A stretch of DNA of 64,000 bases from Mallotus nudiflorus (GCA_947683625.1 CANTUR010000283.1:186001-250000), one strand, 5' to 3'. Shown: positions 46,358-59,555, counted from the stretch's first letter. Notes: generated by a model not told the origin, from the letters alone. A program made the numbers and translations.

Positions 46358-48062
46358 CCGACCCTGCAAAGAAACACACTTCGAAATACAAGCTCAACAC
46401 AATCAAAATCCCACGGTCGGACTCCAAACTACAGTCCACCGACCGGGGTCCACAAACACAGAATAATATTCCAGATATACCGAAAATATCCTTAAATCAC
46501 AGAAATAATTTTATAAATAAAAATTACATAATTGACCTTGAAACACTATAAAAACCGATTAAACTCATTTTATTTGAAAAACCGTATATTATATATATAA
46601 TTGAAAATAATTCCACGAAAAATAGTTTTAATTAGTTAAAAATACTACATATTTTGTAGAAATCATTTTTATACCTTAAATAAATATTAAAACCAATTAA
46701 ATTACATTTTTAGACAATTTAGGGTAAAATTACCAAAATACCCCTATATATATAAATATACCTAAATTACTTCAAAAATTCACCAAAAATCATACAATTA
46801 CCCAAAATTAATTTTCTCAACATATTTATCAATAATATCAATATTTAAACTCAATTAACCAATTAAATTCAAATAAAAACACAATTAACCTAATTTCCAA
46901 AATCACCTAAACTTAATAATTAAAAATAAATACTTAGAAATTCATAAAATTCTAAATAAATTCCTATAATTCATTTCAACACCTAATTCCAACCATAAAC
47001 TCCAATTTAATAATTTAAATAATTAATTTCCGAAAATTAGAAAATAATATTAAAATATTCAAAAATACCCAAAAATCCAAACAATCTCAAAAATTCTACA
47101 AAAATTCATACATGAATATTAAGCTACTAGGAACAACATTTGTGAAGGAAGTTTCCATGAATCATCCAATTAGAAGCTCAAAAAAAATCGAAAACCCTAA
47201 TAGGCCGAAATTTACAATCGAAAACTAAGCAATTCTAGACCATTTTAGCTCAAACCAAAGCTAGAATAACACTCACCGGAGCTCAAGGAGAAGAAAGAGA
47301 CTGGCGGTGTCGAAAACGGTGGCCAGAATCGACGTGATCGACGGGTGTGTTTGATTTTTGGCTTCTCCGGCCAAAATCACTCTCCCGACGCCGGAGAAAC
47401 GGCCTCCACAGGCGGCGAAACTGGGTCGGGGAAGATGGTGGCACACCGGACGGCACACCCACGGTGAAGGAACGGCACGGCAGCGATCGAAAATGGTGAG
47501 GGAACGATCGGAGAAGAAGAAGAAAAAGAAGAAACTGTCGGGGGCAAAATGGTAATTTTGCAAATTCTTTTGATTTTTAATGTATATATGTATATATATA
47601 TACTTTATACTTTATATTAAAATAATATTAAATTACACACATCAAATATACACCACACACATTAAAATATTAATATTTTAATAATTTATACCAAATAAAA
47701 TTAATTAAATAACAATTAAAACAATTAAATACTTAATAAAATATTAGGGTATAATAAACCCTAATTAAATAAATATACACACACCGACTTTATTTAATAT
47801 TTAAAAATATGTATGAGTTCATGCAAGTCCGTAAATACCTTTAAAATAATTAATAATACATTGTTTACGTGAAAATTTCCCCGAAAATGCAAGTCCTGGG
47901 AAAATTTTACGCAAAACACTGTATATAAAACACATTAATTAAATAGGTCTAAAATACATATCAACTCGTAAAAATATCATATAAAATACAGAAATCATTG
48001 ACTCTGCATATCCCGGGTACTGTGTAAAAATATTTTAAAAACACGGGATATTACATATCGCC

Positions 48063-48500
48063 CCTAGTAATGTGGAGTAACTGCCACCTGTAGGCATCTC
48101 TGGTGGCTGGAGGATAGAAAAATCTCAAAAAGCGGTCCTTAACTTCTAGCCAAGTCAGCTCGTGCATCGATGGCTGAATCGACTGCATAAACCAATCCTG
48201 AGCAGCCGCCTGAACCGACAACTCCATAATCATAATCCTCTGATAATCTATGTGTCCCGTCCTGGTGCGTGCCTCAATCGCATTAATGAAGTCTAAGGCA
48301 TCACCCGTACCGTCGAAAGAAACTCTACCGATCCGAGAGTAAAGAAGTGTTGCTTCAGTGTCTGACATCCCCTGATTCCTCTGCTGAAGCATCTGCTGTA
48401 CAAGGGGCATCGCCGGATTCAATGCTGCTAGACCCTGATTAATCCCTACCAGTCCAGCTGCAAAGGTAGGGTCAACAGCTGGGGCTTCAGGCTCGACTGG
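48063..48500 (-). pseudogene. gag: Element B gag, middle (capsid-like) part
   Basis: An open frame of about 145 codons between the two A insertions gives a helix-rich capsid-like region: SRIGRVSFDGTGDALDFINA, RIMIMELSVQAAAQDWFM, WLEVKDRFLRFFYPPATRDA, ending LHITRGD. This is the retrotransposon gag domain. It is intact here because both breaks are the insertions themselves: family A solo LTR on the C-terminal side and the full A element on the N-terminal side. Confidence 0.9.
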
Positions 48501-49209
48501 TGTCACGACCCAAAACAGGGGCCATGACCGGCGCTAGGGAACGGGAATTCTTTCGAATCCGGAACCCATAGCAAGCCTAAAAATAAAATAAATCATGCAA
48601 TAATAACAATAACCATATTATATGCAGCGGAAAATAAAAATCATAAATATAATGATAACATTTTCACCACTGGATTTAAATCAAGTCTCATCTCATCGCA
48701 TATATATAAAATCTCTTTAATACAAATCCAGTTCAAACATAATACATCTCTTTAAATAAAATACATGAAATCCGATACTTTAATTCACAACTACTGCAGT
48801 GTCTAGATTATAAAAATAAGACTCAAGTAGATAATTTACACAAAGAAGCTGGGGCAGAAGAAATCCGACGTATCGAGCCTGCTACTGAGGTCTGAAGAAG
48901 TTGACTCTCCTGAAAAATAGTCAACGGAGGGGGAGTCAGACCTCACTGAGTGAATTACTATAATATATATACATACACACTAAGTGATAATGCATACAAT
49001 CAACAGTATATATGTAATATGTAAATATATACATGCAAATTCACACAGATGCAGAAAAATCATTTTTATATATTTTATTGAAAATCATCTTTTATGAAGG
49101 ATCACATAGAACCCTAGAATAACGCAACCTCAGAAAATAGTGTTAAACAACACTCTAGCCATACAGGCTCACTTATTCCAAATATATCCACTTAATCCAT
49201 TTGGACAGT

Positions 49210-49312
49210 AGACTGGCCCCGAGACACTAAGTCAACCAAGCTCCAGCAGTCTGACTGCCGAGGGTGTGATTGGCCCCGAGACACTTGGTCAACCGAGCTC
49301 CAGCAATCACAC
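49210..49312. other. Two tandem stem-loop modules in the left A LTR
   Basis: AGACTG/CAGTCT (49210-49252) and GTGTGATT/AATCACAC (49264-49312). Confidence 0.75.
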
Positions 49313-49992
49313 CTCCAAACCATATCTCACACATATCAATAATCACATTCAATCAATATCCATAAATAAGTTAGTAATATAGCCTAAAGCTATAGGCGTA
49401 CCGTACGTACTCGGTCCTAGTGCTGCCCACTAGATAGCACGTTCTATCGATATCCTTCATCATTAATAATATAAAAGATTCATTCCCAAAAATAAATGAT
49501 GCTATGAACATAAATGAAATAACAATATAATCCATATATATACCAGAAATATACCAAAAGTAAACCAGGTATATTTCGAGTATATATACGTCAAATAAAT
49601 CCAGTCAAATCATAAATTAAACTAAAAATATATTTAAAAACATTTTAAATATATTTTATTAACAAAACATGTATATAATTTATTATATACCAGAAATAAA
49701 CCAAAAATATACTTAATATAAACTTAGGAAATAATCAAATTATTTATGCATATTTAATCAACATAAAACATGCATTTCTAAATCATGCATCCTAAGCATA
49801 TATATATAGTATAGTAACTCACCTAATGCGCTCCACGAGACAGGTCCGACGGGCCTGGTCCACTAGCCCTCGGTCTCGACGCAACTAAACAAGCAATAAA
49901 TAACTGACATTCAAATAAACCTAAAAGAAATCCTAGAATTCAATCTAGAGTATTTAAGTACGGAAATAGAATTAGGGTTCGACCGGATATCA

Positions 49993-50070
49993 CATTTTAC
50001 GAGAATTCTACCAAAAATCCGGCAGAACCTCCCCTGTAAAATGGACATCTCTCTACTCAAAAGAGTAGAG
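49993..50070. other. Three-stem block in the left A LTR
   Basis: Stem I here is CATTTTAC/GTAAAATG (49993-50000, 50036-50043), changed on both sides relative to 46280 yet still perfect. Stem III CTCTACTC/GAGTAGAG is intact (50051-50058, 50063-50070). Confidence 0.8.
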
Positions 50071-51235
50071 CTGACCTTGCAAGGAAATACACTTCAAAAA
50101 ACTACACAAGGCACAATCAAAATCCCACGGTCGGACTCCAAAACTACAGTCCACCGATCGGGGTCCACAAACACAGAATAATTCCAGATATACCAAAAAT
50201 ATCCTTAAAACCTAGAAATACATCTCATAGGTAGAAATTACATAATTAACCTTAAAACACTGTAAAAACCAATAAAACTCATTTTATTAGTAAAACCGTA
50301 TATTATATTATATAATTGAAAATAATTCCCGAAAAATAGTTTTAATTAGTTAAAAATACCAAATAATTTTTAGAAATCATTTTTATACCTTAAATAACTA
50401 ATAAAACCAATTAAATTATATTTTTAGACAATTTAGGGTAAAATTACCAAATACCCCTATATATATAAATATACTTAAATTACTTCAAAAATTCACCAAA
50501 AATTATACAATTATCCAAAATTAATTTTCTCAACATATTTATCAATAATATCAATAATTAAACTCAATTAACCAATTAAATTCAAATAAAACACATTTAA
50601 CCCTAATTTCTCAAAATCACATAAACTTCAATAATTCAAAATAAATACTTAGAAATTCATAAAAATTCCAAATAAATTCCTATCATTCATTTCAACACCT
50701 AATTTAACCATAAACTCCATTTCATAATTTAAATAGTTAATTTCCGAAAATTAGAAAATAATATTAAAATATTCAAAAATACCCAAAAAATCCAAAAAAT
50801 CTCCAAAAATTCTACAAAAATTCATACATGTAGATTGAGCTACTAGAAACAACATTTGTGAAGGTAGTTTTCATGAATCATCCAATTCTAAGCTCAAAAA
50901 AATCAAAAACCCTAATAGGCCGAAATTGAAAATTCGAAACCTAAGCAATTCTAGACCATTTTAGCTCAAACCAAAGCTAGAATCACACTCACCGGAGCTC
51001 AAGGAGAAGAAAGAGACCAGCGGTGTCGAAAACGGTGGTCGAAAATGGGAGAAACGGCAAAGGGACAATTTTCGACCAAAAATGGAAAATGGAGCTGCCG
51101 GCGCCGGGGAAGGGAGCTGCTGGCGGCGGGGGACGGCTGGGAACGGCGGTGGCAAGTCGGGGAGGCACACCGACGGTAGGTGACCGGAGTTACAGCGGTG
51201 AGGGGTGAGGTGGGTAGTGGTCAGGCGCGGGAGAG

Positions 51236-51395
51236 AAGGAAAGAAGAAGAAGAAGAAAAAGAAAAAAGAAAAAGAAAGAAAGAAAAGAAAAAAAAAAAAA
51301 AAAGAAAAAGAAAAGAAAAAGAAAGGAAAAAGAAAAAGAAAAAGAAAAAGAAAAGAAAGAAAAAGAAAAAGAAAAAGAAAAAGAAAATAAAATAA
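51236..51395. repeat. GA/AAAAG-rich microsatellite in the left A LTR
   Basis: About 160 bp of GAA, GAAAAA and AAAG units followed by AAAT units; the partner site is 59556-59655. Confidence 0.95.
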
Positions 51396-51828
51396 AATAA
51401 AATAAAATAATTAAATAATAATAAAATAATAATAAAATAATTTAATAATTTAATAATAAATTAAAATAATTAAATATAATAAATAAATAAATAAATAATA
51501 AAATATTAGGGTAATATATATTAAACCCTAATGAAATAAATATCACACACATTAGTCTTTAATTAGTATTTTAAAAATACGTATGAGTTCATGCAAGTCC
51601 GAAAATACATTTAAAATAATTAATAATACATTATTTACGTGAAAATTTCCCCGAAAATGCAAGTCCAGGGAAAATTTTACGTGAAACACTGAAAATAATA
51701 CACAGTAATTAAAATAGGTTTTAAATACATATTAACTCGTAAAAATATCATATAATATACATAAATTATTAACACTGCATATCCCGGTACAGTGTAAAAA
51801 TATTTTAAAAAAAACACGGGATATTACA

Positions 51829-51842
51829 GTCTTCCCCCCTTA
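51829..51842 (-). other. Polypurine tract of element A
   Basis: The minus strand reads AAGGGGGGAAGAC before TGTAATATCCCG of the LTR. Confidence 0.9.
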
Positions 51843-51875
51843 CAAGAATTCGTCCCCGAATTCTAGAAAACAAGA

Positions 51876-53260
51876 TCAAGAAGGAAAGAGATACGGGTAA
51901 GAAGCTCGCATCTCAGCTTCAGTCTCCCACGTATGCTCCTCAACTCTGTCGCTACGCCACAGAACCTTGACCATCGGAATCTGCTTCGATCGCAACTGTC
52001 GAACTTGATAATCAACGATCGCCACAGGTTCTTCCACAAACGTCAAATCTTCACTCACTTCCACACTGTCAAGTTGCAACACGTGTGAAGGGTCTGAGAT
52101 ATACTTCCTCAACATCGAGATATGAAATACTGGATGCACCTGTGACATACTCGGAGGCAAATCCAACCGATATGCAACAGTGCCAACTCTCTCCAGAATC
52201 TCAAACGGTCAAATATATCTCGGTGCTAACTTACCCTTCCTACCAAATCTCATCACACCCTTCATCGGAGATACTTTTAGAAAAATAAAATCTCCAACCT
52301 GAAACTCCACATCTCTGCGCCTAGGATCCGCATAACTCTTCTGTCTACTAACTGCGGTCTCTAATCTTGCGCTTGATCACGGCGACTTTCTCTGCAGCAT
52401 CCTGAACAATCTCTGGTCCAGTAAAAGCTCTCTTACCAATCTCATCCCAACTTAACGGGGATCTACACTTCCTTCCATACAACGCCTCATATGGTGCCAT
52501 GCCAATACTGCTATGGTAGCTGTTATTATATGCAAACTCAACGAGTGACAAATGATCATCCCAGCTACCTCCCAAATCCAAGACACACATCCTCAACATA
52601 TCTTCTAGTGTCTGGATCGTCCTCTTACACTGACCATCTGTCTGAGGATGAAAAGCAGTACTGAAATCCAACCTAGTGCCCATCGCTTCCTGCAACTTCT
52701 GCCAAAAACGAGAAGTAAACACCGAACCTCTATCTGACACAATGGACACAGGTACTCCATGAAGGCATACAATATGCTTCACATAAACTGCGCAATCTAG
52801 CAACTGAATATGTGGCTTTCACAGGCAAGAAATGTGCAGAATTCATCAACCTGTCTACAATCACCCAGATGGAATCATATCCATCCTTCGAACGAGGGTA
52901 AACCGACCAAAAAATCCATAGCTATCCTTTCCCACTTCCACTCGGGAATAGGAAGAGGCTGAAGCTTCCCAGAAGGGTTCTGATGTTCGGCTTTCACTTG
53001 CTGACATGTCAGACACTTAGCAACATAATCAGCGACATCCTTCTTCAATCCATCCTACCAGTATAAATCTCTGATACCGTGGTACATCTTAGTAACACCT
53101 GGATGAACGCTATAGGCTATAGAATGTGCTTCTTCTAAAATCTCCTCCTCAAGTCATCCATGTCAGGAACACACAATCTACCATTGATCCACAATACACC
53201 ATCATCATCAAGTGTGGAAATCAGTGAACTTCCCTGCTCTGACATTCTCTGTAAGCTCTT
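51876..53260 (-). pseudogene. pol: Element A integrase and chromodomain-like C-terminus
   Basis: Zinc-finger pieces VHPGVTKMYHGI and CLTCQQVKAEHQ (52990-53110), then SIVSDRGSVFTSRFWQKL with the second Asp, FHPQTDGQCKRTIQTLEDM with the Glu, and VEFAYNNSYHSSIGMAPYEA in one frame (52348-52803). The GPQRY-like block is followed by MSQVHPVFHISMLRKY and the tail VAIVDYQVRQL, VKVLWRSD and HTWETEAEMR (51876-52166), which matches a Tekay-type chromodomain. A TGG-to-TAG stop lies in the YWWDG-type motif near 53060, and frame changes occur near 52340, 52800, 52905 and 53145. Confidence 0.9.
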
Positions 53261-53980
53261 CTAGAATAGATCTCGGCTCTGAGCTGCTTTAATCCTATCC
53301 CTCAGTACAGATCGTACTTTAAATTGAGCTAACAGTCCACCTGATCTACTAATCTTCATCATCAGACCTTGATCCACCAACAGATGCAATTCCTGGATCA
53401 ATGGTCTCCTATCAACACCGATGTGAGCAAGACTACCTGAGGACTTTCTACTCAAGGCATCTGCTACCACATTAGCTTTACCCGGATGGTAAAGAATCTC
53501 GCAATCATAGTCCTTCAACAATTCCAACCATCTTCTCTGCCTCAAATTCAAATCTCTCTGCTGGAAAATGTACTTAAGGCTCTTGTGATCAGTAAATATC
53601 TCACAAGTCACCCCGTACAGATAATGTCTCCAGATCTTCAAAGCAAAGATCACTGCAGCCATCTCAAGATCATGTGTAGGATAGTTCTGCTCATGCTTCT
53701 TCAACTGCCTCGAAGCATAGGCTATCACCCTTCCATTCTGCATCAACACACAACCAAGACCAATTCTAGAGGCATCACAGTAAACTGTGAACTTATCCAC
53801 ACTATTAGGCAAAGTTAATACTGGGGCGGTGGTCAATTTCTCCTTCAACAACTGAAAACTATTCTCACAAGCTTCTGACCACTCGAATCTAACATTCTTC
53901 TGAGTTAAGCGAGTCATAGGGGCTGCTACCCTGGAAAAATCCTGCACAAACCGCCTATAATACCCGGCTAAACCCAGAAA
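53261..53980 (-). pseudogene. pol: Element A RNase H domain
   Basis: A 228-codon open frame, the longest of the element. It shows FTVYCDASRIGLGCVLMQNG (first catalytic Asp), VIAYASRQLKKHEQNYPTHD, LEMAAVIFALKIWRHYLYG (Glu), FTDHKSLKYIF (Asp) and YHPGKANVVADALSRKS. RNase H removes the RNA strand after copying. The domain itself looks complete; the breaks are at its junctions with RT (about 53985, stop before SVTEI) and integrase. Confidence 0.93.
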
Positions 53981-53983
53981 ACT

Positions 53984-54860
53984 TTAAATCTCCGTAACAG
54001 AAGTAGGTTTAGGCCACTCAGATACTGCCTCCATCTTCTGTGGATCAACCTGAATACCTTCTTTAGACACTACGTGTCCAAGAAAAGAAACACTCTCCAT
54101 CCAGAAATCACACTTCGAGAATTTAGCATAAAGCTGATGATCTCTCAGTGTCTGAAGTACAATCCTCAAATGATATACGTGCTCCTCCATACTCCTCGAA
54201 TATACCAGTATATCATCAATGAAAGACTACTACAAACTGATCCACATACGGTCTGAATACCCTATTCATCAGGTCCATAAAAGCTGCTGGTGCATTAGTC
54301 AAACCAAAAGACATCACCAGAAACTCATAATGGCCATATCGAGTGCGGAATGCTGTCTTAGGAATATCAGATTCACTGATACGTAGCTGATGATAACCCG
54401 ACCTCAAGTCAACCTTAGAAAAGAACTGTGCACCCTGTAGCTGATCAACAAATCATCTATCCTCGGGAGAGGATACTTGTCCTTCACCGTCACCTTATTC
54501 AACTCTCTGTAGTCAATGCACAGTCTCAGGGTACCATCCTTCTTCTTCACAAACAGGACTGGTGCACCCCAAGGAGAAACACTAGGTCTGATAAAACCTT
54601 TCTCCAATAACTCTTGCAAACTGCTCCTTCAGCTCTCTCAACTCTGCAGGAGCCATACGATAGGGTGGCATAGATATAGGAGTAGTACCTGGTACCACAT
54701 CTATACAGAACTCAATCTCTCTGTGAGGTGGTAAACCTGGCAACTCCTCGGGAAAAACATCAGGAAACTCACAAGCAATAGGAACATCTGTGAGTGACAA
54801 CTTCTCCACTGACGTATCCCTGACCAATGCCAAATATCCCTGACAACCTTTCCTCAATAA
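53984..54860 (-). pseudogene. pol: Element A reverse transcriptase
   Basis: Blocks in order: CEFPDVFPEELPGLPPHREI, MPPYRMAPAELRELKEQ, KGFIRPSVSPWGAPVLFVKK, LRLCIDYRELNKVTVKDKYP, GYHQLRISESDIPKTAFRT, FLVMSFGLTNAPAAFMDLMN, then MEEHVYHLRIVLQTLRDH and FWMESVSFLGHVVSKEGIQV. The catalytic Asp pair falls exactly at a frame break: an extra T in a T run near 54225 shifts the frame just before the F-I-D-D motif. Other frame changes lie near 54455 and 54610. Confidence 0.92.
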
Positions 54861-55385
54861 CTTCCTAGCTGTAATAGCAGAAATAAGATTCTGAGGTGGC
54901 TAGAACTCCTATCACCAACAAACTTAAATTCTACTTCACCAGGAATTCTGAAAGTCACCTCCTTATTCCTGCAATCTACCATGGGCATAGTGCTGAGATA
55001 ACCAATCCATTCCCAAAATAACATCAAACTCCATCACATCTACAGAATCAAATCAGCGGGTAATTCTCTATCTCCCACGAGAACTGGACAACCAGAAAGA
55101 ACAATATCGACGTCCAAGGAATCACTCAGAGGGGTGGCAACAGACAAAGGAAAAGCCATCCTTGAAGCTTGCAAGATTTAAAAGCAAAAATAGGAGAAAA
55201 CAAACGAATGCGTGGCACCCGGATCAAACAAAACCCAAGCATCTAGGTAACAAACAGAAAACAATACCTGCCACGACTGCATTAGATGCCTGAGCATCCT
55301 GCTGAGTAAGATGGAAAACTCTAGCCTGACCTTGACCTCCTTGCTGACTGGTAGAAGCCTGGCCAATACGTCTGGCACCCTCCTC
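54861..55385 (-). pseudogene. pol: Element A protease
   Basis: The active site reads WVLFDPGATHSFV (about 55200-55235), DPGA being the normal variant of this lineage. Downstream frames keep traces of the EFDVILGMDWL-type block near 55000 in pieces. Several indels break the domain. Confidence 0.82.
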
Positions 55386-56630
55386 TAGTACCTCTACCAC
55401 GACTCTGATGTGGAACAAACTGAGTGGAACTCTGATGCTGGGCTGGTGGTAACTGAAATGGCACGGGTGCTGCACTAGCAATCGACTGCTGTGGAAATCA
55501 CGGAATCTGCTACTGCTCGATATCCAAAATAAGGACACAATCTGGCAAAATGTCCTATCTGCCCCGCATCTGAAGCATGTCAGCGGTGTCAGATAACACG
55601 GTCCCTGATGGACTCTACCATAAGTCTGACAAACACTGGCCGCTGATCCAGAACTACGACCACTGCTGCTGCTCGAAGCACCTAATCCGAATCTGAACGA
55701 TCTATGCTGACCTCCACGACCATGTCTACTGCTCCGATGCACTCGCTGCTGCTGTCTCTGACTCTGCTGAGTCGAACCTCGCTGCTGACTACTCGATCCA
55801 ACATGAAAACTCGAATACAGAGTAGCCTGCGATCCACTCGACTGAACTCCTAGCTGGTAATAATCAGGCATCGCTCCTTGCCTAACTAGTCTCAGCTCAA
55901 TCTCCTTAGCTAGCTCAATCACAGACTCCAGAGTAAGACCTGCTGTAGGCATACCAGCAAAAGTTGAACCCAAACCAGTAATGTATGTAGTGACAGCGAA
56001 ATACTGATCTCGCATCAGATCCTCAGCATATCTACCCAGACGAAGAAACTTCTTGGGTATACTCCTCTACAGATCGATCTCCACAAGAAATACTGGTCAA
56101 ACGGAGACGATAGCTCAAACAAAGAGGCTCTGGACAGAATCTCCTTATAAATCGCTCTCGAAACTAAGCCCATGTCATCGTCATCATATAGGGCTGAATC
56201 ATCTGAATGAACCAATCAAAGGCTGGTCCCTCGACAGATAACTCAACGATCATGATCCGTTGGTACTCGATATGAGCAGTCCGAGTCCTAGTCTCAATCG
56301 CATGCAGAAAATCTAACGGATCGGAAGTACCATCAAAAGCAATCCTGCCAACTCGGGCATAGAACAAAGCTGCCTCAGGGTCAGACATACCCTGCTGATA
56401 GGCAGGCTGAACAGGCTAAACAACTGGAGGAACAGGAACATCAAACTCAGGCTCAACGGGCTCCTCGTCCTGTAACTCTCTCTGTCTACGGCGACCTGTC
56501 GCTCCTCGAGGTCTACCTCTGCCACGACCTCTACGTCTAACTGGCTGCTCAGGAGGTAAAACCTCATCCTGAAAAGACTCATCATCTCGGCCTCAACGAC
56601 CAGTGGAGCGACACGCGCTCGCCTCCTCAT
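55224..56630 (-). pseudogene. gag: Element A gag
   Basis: Start taken at 56630 (MRRRARVAP), equivalent to the start of element B gag at 60240 (MRRVRTDP). The capsid-like part reads ARVGRIAFDGTSDPLDFLHA, RIMIVELSVEGPAFDWFIQM; then the linker YITGLGSTFAGMPT and ELAKEIELRLVRQG. The knuckle begins CFRCGADRTFCQ where CFRCG-xGH-xxxC is expected, so the copy is damaged by indels there. An arginine/serine/glutamine-rich linker precedes it. Frame changes near 56015, 56165 and 56310 split the ORF. Confidence 0.88.
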
Positions 56631-56813
56631 TCTAAAAAGACAAACGAAAAGATTCAGACAAAATAGACAACGGAGGAATAATGCTGAAAACTACAGCAAG
56701 GAATACTTATCAAGACATACTCGAACCTAATACACTGAAGTAGTTACCAAAAGAAAACATAACTTTAAAACTAGGGCCACAACTCACATAACTAAGCCCT
56801 GACACAGAACTCC

Positions 56814-56825
56814 GCTTTGATACCA
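56814..56825 (-). other. Primer binding site of element A
   Basis: The minus strand reads TGGTATCAAAGC, one base from the tRNA-iMet complement, 4 nt from the LTR edge. Confidence 0.92.
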
Positions 56826-57534
56826 ACTTTGTCACGACCCAAAACAGGGGCCATGACCGGCGCTAGGGAACGGGAATTCTTTCGAATCCGGAACCCGTAG
56901 CAAGCCTAAAAATAAAATAAATCATGCAATAATAACAATAACCATATTATATGCAGCGGAAATAAAAATCATAAATATAATGATAACATTTTCACCACTG
57001 GATTTAAATCAAGTCTCATCTCATCGCATATATATAAAATCTCTTTAATACAAATCCAGTTTCAACATAATACATCTCTTTAAATAAAATACATGAAATC
57101 CGATACTTTAATTCATAACTACTGCAGTGTCTAGATTATAAAAATAAGACTCAAGTAGATAATTTACACAAAGAAGCCGGGGCAGAAGAAATCGGCGTAT
57201 CGACCTGCTACTGAGGTCTGAAGAAGTTGACTCTCCTGAAAAATAGTCAACGGAGGGGAGTCAGACCTCACTGAGTGAATTACTATAATATATATACATA
57301 CACACTAAGTGATAATGCATACAATCAACAGTATATATGTAATATGTAAATATATACATGCAAATTCACACAGATGCAGAAAAATCATTTTTATATATTT
57401 TATTGAAAATCATCTTTTATGAAGGATCACATAGAACCCTGGAATAACGCAACCTCAGAAAATAGTGTTAAACAACACTCTAGCCATACAGGCTCACTTA
57501 TTCCAAATATATCCACTTAATCCATTTGGACAGT

Positions 57535-57634
57535 AGACTGGCCCCGAGACACTAAGTCAACCGAGCTCCAGCAGTCTGACTGCCAGTGTGATTGGCCCCG
57601 AGACACTTGGTCAACCGAGCTCCAGCAATCACAC
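57535..57634. other. Two tandem stem-loop modules in the right A LTR
   Basis: AGACTG/CAGTCT (57535-57577) and GTGTGATT/AATCACAC (57586-57634). Confidence 0.75.
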
Positions 57635-58311
57635 CTCCAAACCATATCTCACACATATCAATAATCACATTCAATCAATATCCACAAATAAGTTAGTAAT
57701 ATAGCCTAAAGCTATAGGCGTACCGGTACGTACTCGGTCCTAGTGCTGCCCACTAGGTAGCACGTTCTATCGATATCCTTCATCATTAATAATATAAAAG
57801 ATTCATTCACAAAAAATAAATGATGCATGAACATAAATGAAATAACAATATAATCCATATATATACCAGAAATATACCAAAAGTAAACCAGGTATAGTTC
57901 GAGTATATATACGTCAAATAAATCCAGTCAAATCATAAATTAAACTAAAAATATATTTAAAAACATTTTAAATATATTTTATTAACAAAACATGTATATA
58001 ATTATTATATACCAGAAATAAACCAAAAATATACTTAATATAAACTTAGGAAATAATCAAATTATTTATGCATATTTAATCAACATAAAATATGCATTTC
58101 TAAATCATGCATCCTAAGCATATATATATAGTATAGTAACTCACCTAATGCGCTCCACGAGACAGGTCCGATGGGCCTGGTCCACTAGCCCTCGGTCTCG
58201 GCGCAACTAAACAAGCAATAAATAACCAACATTAGAATAAACCTAATAGAAATCCTAGAATTCAATCTAGAGTATTTAAGTACGGAAATAGAATTAGGGT
58301 TCGACCGGATA

Positions 58312-58393
58312 TCACATTTTTACGAGAATTCTATCAAAAATCCGACAGAAACTCCCCTGTAAAACGGACATCTCTCTACTCAAAAGAGTAGAG
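58312..58393. other. Three-stem block in the right A LTR
   Basis: Stem III CTCTACTC/GAGTAGAG is intact. Stem I has an extra T and a CA/CG mismatch; stem II is weakened (TTCTATCA / CGACAGAA). Confidence 0.7.
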
Positions 58394-59555
58394 CCGACCC
58401 TGCAAGGAAATACACTTTGAAAAACTACACAAGGCACAATCAAAATCCCACGGTCGGACTCCAAACTACAGTTCACCGACCGGGGTCCACAAACACAGAA
58501 TAATTCCAGATATACCAAAAATATCCTTAAAACCTAGAAATACATCTCATAGGTAGAAATTACATAATTAACCTTAAAACACTGTAAAAACCGATAAAAA
58601 CTCATTTTATTAGTAAAACCGTATATTATATATATATAATTGAAAATAATTCCCAAAAATAGTTTTAATTAGTTAAAAATACCAAATATTTTGTAGAAAT
58701 CATTTTTATACCTTAAATAACTAATAAAACCAATTAAATTACATTTTTAGACAATTTAGGGTAAAATTACTAAAAATACCCCTATATATATAAATATACT
58801 TAAATTACTTCAAAAATTCACCAAAAAATTATACAATTATCCAAAATTAATTTTCTCAACATATTTATCAATAATTAAACTCAATTAACCAATTAAATTC
58901 AAATAAAACACATTTAACCCCTAATTTCTCAAAATCACATAAACTTCAATAATTCAAAATAAATACTTAGAAATTCATAAAAATTCCAAATAAATTCCTA
59001 TAATTCATTTCAACACCTAATTTAACCATAAACTCCAATTTCATAATTTAAATAGTTAATTTCCGAAAATTAGAAAATAATATTAAAATATTCAAAAATA
59101 CCCAAAAATCCAAAAATCTCCAAAAATTCTACAAAAATTCAGACATGTATATTGAGCTACTAGGAACAACATTTGTGAAGGTAGTTTCATGAATCATCCA
59201 ATTCGAAGCTCAAAAAAAATCAAAAACCCTAATAGGCCGAAATTGAAAATTCGAAACCTAAGCAATTCTAGACCATTTTAGCTCAAACCAAAGCTAGAAT
59301 CACACTCACCCGGAGCTCAAGGAGAAGAAAGAGACTGGCGGTGTCGAAAACGGTGGTCGGAAATGGGAGAAACGGCAAAGGGACAATTTTCGGCCAAAAA
59401 TGGAAAATGGAGCTGCCGGCGCCGGGGAAGGGAGCTGTTGGCGGCGGGGGACGGCTGGGGAACGGCGGTGGCAAGCCGGAGGCACACCGACGGTAGGTGA
59501 CCGGATTTGCAGCGGTGAGGGGTGAGGTGGGTGGTGGTCGGGGCGCGGGAGAGAA

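Larger units (their letters stand above)
44807..48057 (-). mobile_element. Solo LTR of family A inside gag of element B
   Basis: 3251 bp from TGTCACGACCC to GATATTACA, with exact TATCG target copies (44802-44806 and 48058-48062). It differs from the LTRs of the full A element at many sites, so it is an older insertion. It carries a GC-rich pocket (47270-47550) but only a short GA tract. Confidence 0.93.
48501..51828 (-). repeat. 3' LTR of element A (3328 bp)
   Basis: TGTCACGACCC to GATATTACA. About 80 bp longer than its partner, mostly through a longer GA/A tract at 51236-51395. Confidence 0.95.

Noticed and set aside
47358..47555. Plus-strand frame in the GC-rich LTR pocket
   Set aside because: Antisense to the element and running into a GA tract; composition effect.
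51180..51395. Lysine-rich plus-strand open frames over the GA tract
   Set aside because: Pure product of the GAA/AAAAG microsatellite; not kept in frame at the other LTR.
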